From positions 434,001 through 498,000 of the forward strand of contig CAWFPR010000005.1 in assembly GCA_963817635.1 (NCBI GenBank): 64,000 nucleotides of DNA. The letters run 5' to 3'. Under the pieces are notes generated by a model. The model had not been told where the DNA came from. It did no database searches and saw only the letters and a program-made list of their open reading frames with translations. A program made the position numbers and the translations under genes. How positions within the stretch are numbered: the first letter of the stretch is position 1; each line of letters begins with the position of its first letter. Source of the DNA: CAWFPR01 sp963817635. Lineage in GTDB: Bacteria; Acidobacteriota; Vicinamibacteria; Vicinamibacterales; 2-12-FULL-66-21. Shown here piece by piece: positions 62,646 to 64,000 of this stretch.

Positions 62646-64000
62646 GTGAACCGACTCATGTTTGCCGGTTGGCTCGTCGCCGTGGCGCTCACCGGTCTGG
62701 CACGGCCGGCCGCGGCGCAGCCGCGCACGGGCACGCTCAGCATCACGGTGGAGGATCCCAGCGGCGCCGTCATACCCGGTGCGCTGGTGCAGGTGCGCGG
62801 CGCCGACGGCCCCACCAGCGCCATCGTTCGCACGGACCTCGTCACCGACGGCCGCGGTGCGGCGACGGCCGCGGACCTCGTACCCGGCCGCTACGTCGTG
62901 GAGGTCTCGTTTCCGGGTTTCGAGACGCGCGTGCTGCCGGAGGTGCGCGTGCGCGCCGGCGTCAACCGCCGGACCGTGCCGCTTGCGATCCAGAAGATCG
63001 ACGAACACCTGTCGGTCGGCCGCGATCCGGCGATGTCCGCCTCCGATCCACGCAACGACCGCTTCGGCACCACACTCTCGAAAGATCAGATCGACGCGCT
63101 GCCGGACGATCCTGACGAGATGGAGAAGGTGCTCAAGGAGATGGCCGGGCCCGGCTCGTCGATCCGCGTGGACGGCTTTCGCGGCGGCAGGCTGCCACCG
63201 AAGTCGCAGATTCGCTCGATCCGTTTTGCGCAGAGCCAGTTCGCCGCGGAGAACCACGCGGGAGGCATGATCTTCATCGACATCGTCACGCAGCCAGGCC
63301 TCGGACCGCTGCGCGGGAGTCTCGACTTCTCGTTTCGCGACGATTCGCTGAACGCGCGCAACGCCTTCGTGCCGTCCAAAGGGCCCGAGCAGACGCAGCA
63401 GTACACGCTGAACATGAGCGGCACGCTGGTGAAGAACCGCACGTCGTTCTCGCTGTCGGCGGGTGGCGCCTCGCTCTACGACTCGGCGAACGTGTTTGCC
63501 GCCGTCCCCGGCGGCGCGAGCGCCGCGCCGATTCGGCGGCCGTCGGATCGCGTCAATTTCAACGGCCGGATCGATCAGGCGCTGTCGAAGGCCCACACGC
63601 TTCGTGCGAACTACCAGCAGAACGGAAGCCAACAGCGCCAGCTCGGAGTCGGCAGCTTCGACCTGCCCGAGCGGGCGTATTCGCGCCGTTCCGACGACAG
63701 CCTGCTCAGGCTCTCCGAGAGCGGTCCGTGGACCCGGTCGATCTTCGGCGAGACACGCCTCCAGGTGCGCAGGACGAGCACCGACGCGGCATCGTCGGAC
63801 GAGGCGCCGACCCTCCGCGTCCTGGACGCCTTTACGTCGGGAGGGGCGCAGCAGGCGGGCGGCCGGAGCAGCACCGAGATCGAGTACGCGACCAACGTCG
63901 ACTGGGCGCATGGCAGGCACGCCGTGCGCGCCGGTGCGCTCGTCGAAGGCGGCTGGTATCGCAGCGACAGCCGCAGCAACTATCTCGGCACCTATACGTT
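62646..64000 (+). CDS. Outer-membrane receptor with carboxypeptidase-regulatory-like domain, partial
   Basis: The frame is open to the end of the window, giving at least 451 residues. A signal peptide (AVALTGLARPAAAQ) is followed by a carboxypeptidase-regulatory-like Ig domain (GTLSITVEDPSGAVIPGALVQV, RYVVEVSFPGFETRV) and a plug-like region (LSKDQIDALPDDPDEMEKVLKEM, SIRVDGFRGG), then beta-strand-rich sequence, the Oar/TonB-receptor architecture common in Acidobacteriota. No TonB box is clear. GTG 62646 with GGAGG 8 nt upstream is the start. It may import or bind a large substrate or anchor a surface structure under control of the adjacent two-component system. Confidence 0.85.
   Translation, partial: MNRLMFAGWLVAVALTGLARPAAAQPRTGTLSITVEDPSGAVIPGALVQVRGADGPTSAIVRTDLVTDGRGAATAADLVPGRYVVEVSFPGFETRVLPEVRVRAGVNRRTVPLAIQKIDEHLSVGRDPAMSASDPRNDRFGTTLSKDQIDALPDDPDEMEKVLKEMAGPGSSIRVDGFRGGRLPPKSQIRSIRFAQSQFAAENHAGGMIFIDIVTQPGLGPLRGSLDFSFRDDSLNARNAFVPSKGPEQTQQYTLNMSGTLVKNRTSFSLSAGGASLYDSANVFAAVPGGASAAPIRRPSDRVNFNGRIDQALSKAHTLRANYQQNGSQQRQLGVGSFDLPERAYSRRSDDSLLRLSESGPWTRSIFGETRLQVRRTSTDAASSDEAPTLRVLDAFTSGGAQQAGGRSSTEIEYATNVDWAHGRHAVRAGALVEGGWYRSDSRSNYLGTYT

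Overview
The window is 64 kb of GC-rich (roughly two-thirds G+C) bacterial chromosome with about 51 protein genes. No rRNA, tRNA, CRISPR array, transposase or prophage was seen. Three PadR-type regulators, two of them paired with long duplicated MacB/FtsX permeases of the acidobacterial orphan-permease type, a GSIII glutamine synthetase, a PQQ-type beta-propeller and a carboxypeptidase-regulatory-like outer-membrane receptor suggest an Acidobacteriota genome (Vicinamibacteria-like). That placement is an inference from gene content.

Layout. 0-2 kb: end of a heavy-metal RND pump, TPR protein, cupin. 2-8 kb: sigma54 signalling genes (an activator without a sensor domain in an operon with a NifU-domain protein, an NtrC-type regulator, a lone receiver, a PAS histidine kinase) and a universal stress protein. 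8-13 kb: NDP-forming acyl-CoA synthetase/GNAT fusion, zinc-type dehydrogenase, ZIP transporter. 13-19 kb: GSIII, two PadR regulators, orphan permease. 19-24 kb: aldo/keto reductase, an XRE-regulated operon with a 34-bp palindromic operator, and a badly broken FMN-binding/ApbE/RnfD-like electron-transfer cluster. 24-31 kb: DUF1684 protein, membrane protein fused to DNA polymerase IV, NYN-LOTUS protein, beta-propeller, double cyclophilin. 31-39 kb: second orphan permease with PadR, then an efflux operon with three membrane-fusion proteins and one permease. 39-47 kb: ArsR-methyltransferase regulator with metH, M1 aminopeptidase. 47-58 kb: two hydrolases, iron-permease-like protein, PepF, MFS transporter, cyclophilin, DUF349 protein, amidohydrolase. 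58-64 kb: phosphodiesterase and a two-component operon divergent from secreted and outer-membrane proteins, with three 11-bp-spaced direct repeats between them.

How the genes may work together. Sites resembling -24/-12 sigma54 promoters lie upstream of the cupin, nifU-activator, stress protein, acyl-CoA synthetase, dehydrogenase and ZIP genes, with one orphan site, all within 2-13 kb. I infer a local sigma54 regulon for stress or energy metabolism. Many other genes have a -10-like TANNNT box 5-7 nt before the start codon, which points to widespread leaderless transcription.

Quality. About a dozen otherwise conserved genes carry a single 1-nt frameshift, several in or next to homopolymers. 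Most are probably sequence errors. The 21.4-23.9 kb cluster carries about eight frameshifts in 2.4 kb and may be genuinely decaying. Frameshifted genes are given as one span with the break noted.
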